A DNA stretch of 64,000 nt. It comes from Limnanthes douglasii subsp. nivea (lineage: Eukaryota > Streptophyta > Magnoliopsida > Brassicales > Limnanthaceae). Position 1 is the first letter of the stretch. Every line of letters starts with the position of its first letter. The notes beneath the pieces are model-generated. The model searched no databases. It saw nothing but the letters and a program-made list of their open reading frames with translations, and was not told the DNA's origin. Positions 61,302 to 64,000 of the stretch are shown one piece after another. The stretch covers positions 321,496,250 through 321,560,249 of the forward strand of contig JAUPFV010000001.1 of the NCBI GenBank assembly GCA_036936605.1, in the 5' to 3' direction. The translations under genes were made by a program, and so were the position numbers.

Positions 61302-62718
61302 CTTACCGTCTCAACCTAAATATAATATCATTCAATTCATCCAGTAGAAAACCGAAAGCATTAAGAATAATACAAATATTAATAAGATAGTATGTAAATA
61401 AAAATAAAAAATCTAATTCATAAATAAAAATATAAACAAACATTCTAAGACTCCAGAGCATAAGAGCATAAAATAATTTAGCTCACGCTCAGCATAATCT
61501 TAATAATAAAACTAAAAAACATAAAAACTTAAACATACTGTATTTTGATGTACTCTTCACTATCACGATCATTTATGTTTGATGTTTTGAGTTTTATTTA
61601 GATGAAAAGTTATTGGTTTTTCTATATTAACTTTTATTCCCTATAAATAAAACGCATCTTCCTAAAAATAAAATCATATCCTCATCAAATAGAATATAAG
61701 ATTAATTTATTTTTTAAAACTAAATAATAAAAATTTGTATAATTTATTATTTATAGATTCAAATTAATTTTCCGTTAATTCTCATCTATTCTATTTTTTC
61801 TCTCTATTATTTATTTATCTATCTTATAGTTCATGGTTTTAATCATCTTCTTTAATTTTAGCACTTATGTGCAATCTTAGCTTCCTTTTTCTCCCACTTT
61901 TATAATAAATAAACAATAATCAAATGATAATATTTTATTCAGAAATAATTAAAATTAAGAATTAAATTATTATAAAAATAATATAAAATCAAATATAAAT
62001 ATATTTTGATCAAATTACCCCACACTTATTTATTTGACAGTCCCAAATAAATAATAAATATCATAATTAATATAGATTATCGAATGATATTATTCCACGG
62101 TATAAATAAAGACCAAATTCCATAATTTAAAAATAAGTTAATGAATCAAGTGAAAACATTTCTAACCACATGTTATAGATATAAATTGAAGAAGTTCAAA
62201 GAATTTTCAATTTGTTGGAAAACAATATATTAAACTTTCATTATATACTATTTACATGAATATTTTTAAATATTTTTATTAATAAACTAAAATAATATTA
62301 ATTTTCTTTTTAATAATTGTCCATTGTATATTATATATATCATCTCTTTTTATATGTCACAGTCAATAAAACCAAAACCAATTGGCTTAAGTCATTAGGT
62401 GACAAAGCACATAAAAAACATATAAACTTAGAAAAAGAATGATGATTTATTTATTTATTTATTTATATACATGAAACTTCTCCAATGTCTAATTAAGATT
62501 TAAAACTAATTTATTTAACAGATTTGGATCAATGACATCCATCATAATTGGTTATAAACATTAGGTGATGAAGCACCCTTAATGATTTATTGACTCATAC
62601 TAATAAGACTACAAAACTAGACAAACCACATATGCGAACTAACATAAATTTCTTCTATTTATACACGAATCTCGACCAGTTAGGAGAGACCAGGTTTCTT
62701 AATAAGGAATTATGCAAC

Positions 62719-62760
<42 letters not shown>

Positions 62761-63255
62761 GAATATTTTTTAGAACAAAAAATCATTATATCACTAAATT
62801 AATTTCCATGAAAAAGAACATACTCATATTAAATTTTCAATATAATTAATTTTAATAAATTTTATGTAATTTAAAGACATAATCAAGTAAAATTTTAAAC
62901 ATGAAATTATTAATTTTTTTGAACTAAGTTTGAACTAGTAATTAGGATCTTATAATATACAATAAACAATATGAGATGATTAAAAAAATGTGATATTTTT
63001 ATTTTAAAAAAATTTCACTACCCCACATCTAAAATCTAATGTTGTCCTTAATATTTTTAAAAATAGAAAAAAAAATATTTAGGAACAATGGTACCTAACG
63101 AACATAGTTTGGATCAAAATCGTGAGATTTAAGTTGAATATTATAAGCCTTTTGATTCACCATCAGACAATAAAGAAAGCTAATAGATAAGAAATTAAAG
63201 CATCACAAAGTACAACTTGATATTTAAACACACTAGTACACCATACATTAAACAA
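61165..63255. other. AT-rich spacer with two long (AT)n tracts
   Basis: (AT)n at 61270-61298 and 62723-62756, a (TTTA)n run near 62445-62465, otherwise A/T-rich sequence without coding signal. Confidence 0.5.
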
Positions 63256-63257
63256 TA

Positions 63258-64000
63258 CCTAAAAGCAACAAAAAAACTTACATGAGGTTCCCTCCTAATT
63301 AGCGCTTTGTTTAAAGTCAGTAGTTTGACCTTTCATGTTTCTCACTGTGGAACTTCAAGAGTTGTTGACATCCGCGTATGATCAACTACTCCTTGACAGT
63401 AACATAAGTTCAGTTGATCTCCAATCTCAGGATGAATCCTATTTTATATAATACAATGTTCTAATACAATTCCATACTCTTACTTGAAATGGCATCTTCC
63501 CCAATTTAGACCATAATTAGTGTATACAACTTTCTTTTTCTTCATGGCTGGATTTAATCGCTTTTGATAACTAGTTAGTGGATTGTAGAGTTTATCCATT
63601 AAAATCTTAATGTGATGATTGAGAGGGTTGATCTCTCTTATCTCCGCTAATATGAAACTTATGGCTTATTTGAGTTGTTTTAACGCTTTTAATATTCTTT
63701 TTTATCTGCATAGCTCGAATACACAATAGTAATCAGAAGGACAATTGTTAGGTTCATTCAAAGAGATATTTAGTGAATGTGACAATGAAGGTTTCGAGTA
63801 GAACTTAAATGATTCACTTGTAAGTGATTTTAGTTTTAAAATATGAACATTCAAACGTTAAGTAGGTAGATTATTCAAATCTTTAACTCTTAGTATTACC
63901 TATTCATTTTCGATTTTAGTTTCATATAGTCTAGCATGAACTATAGAATTTTTTAAAGTTAAAAAAGGTAGTAACTCATGTACACGTTTATATACATGAT
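63258..64000. other. Possible retrotransposon remnant at the right edge
   Basis: GAGGTTCCCTCCTAATTAGC followed by GCTTTGTTTAAAGTC and TCATGTTTCTCACTGTGGAA resembles a GGTTGCCTCCC...GCGCTT phrase that is widespread in plant repeats, often in Athila/Tat-type elements in antisense. No protein domain was confirmed and the element, if real, leaves the window on the right. Confidence 0.3.

Overview
This is plant nuclear DNA from a gene-poor, AT-rich, transposon-dense stretch, most likely of a eudicot. The evidence is the single intact plant-specific GRAS gene, the plant-type transposon families (Tat-type Ty3, Ty1/copia, MULE, plant mobile domain, L1-like LINE) and the long AT-rich spacers. No tRNA, rRNA, organellar or bacterial features were seen. 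The species cannot be named from the sequence alone.

Left third (1-26731). This part is made of old, broken elements: a Ty3 pol end running off the left edge; a four-copy AT-rich tandem repeat (260-1160); a solo LTR with a perfect 5-bp duplication (3388-3720); a minus-strand MuDR/MULE transposase pseudogene next to it (6503 down to about 3790); a 460-bp tandem duplication (7391-8304); a palindromic foldback element (11723-12117); a plus-strand MULE transposase joined to an OTU-like protease domain (about 19260-21330); and a minus-strand plant-mobile-domain pseudogene (about 25080-23640).

Middle (26732-37117). This is a structurally complete Tat-lineage Ty3 LTR retrotransposon, 10,376 bp, with 409-bp LTRs (TG...CA) and a GTACA target duplication. 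Gag-pol lies on the minus strand and carries two RNase H domains. A separate 976-codon reading frame lies on the opposite strand between pol and the 3' LTR. Both are inactivated. Every stop in the antisense frame is one C-to-T change from a sense codon, which fits decay of methylated cytosines.

Right part (37118-64000). After an AT-rich inverted repeat and a GC-rich hairpin minisatellite come a decayed L1-like LINE (43880 down to 40680) and a decayed copia element that keeps its gag-PR-INT-RT-RH order (50010 down to 46547). Next is the only apparently functional host gene, an intronless GRAS transcription factor of the SCARECROW-LIKE 8 type (53337 down to 51547), with a TATA box and a candidate poly(A) signal. 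It is followed by a 5'-truncated LINE with a 13-bp target duplication (55110-56725), a repeat family in three copies (56940-61160) that encloses a 514-bp Mutator-like foldback element (59383-59896), and AT-rich DNA ending in a retroelement-like remnant.

The GRAS gene is the one locus expected to have a cellular role. Everything else recognised is mobile-element biology at different stages of decay.
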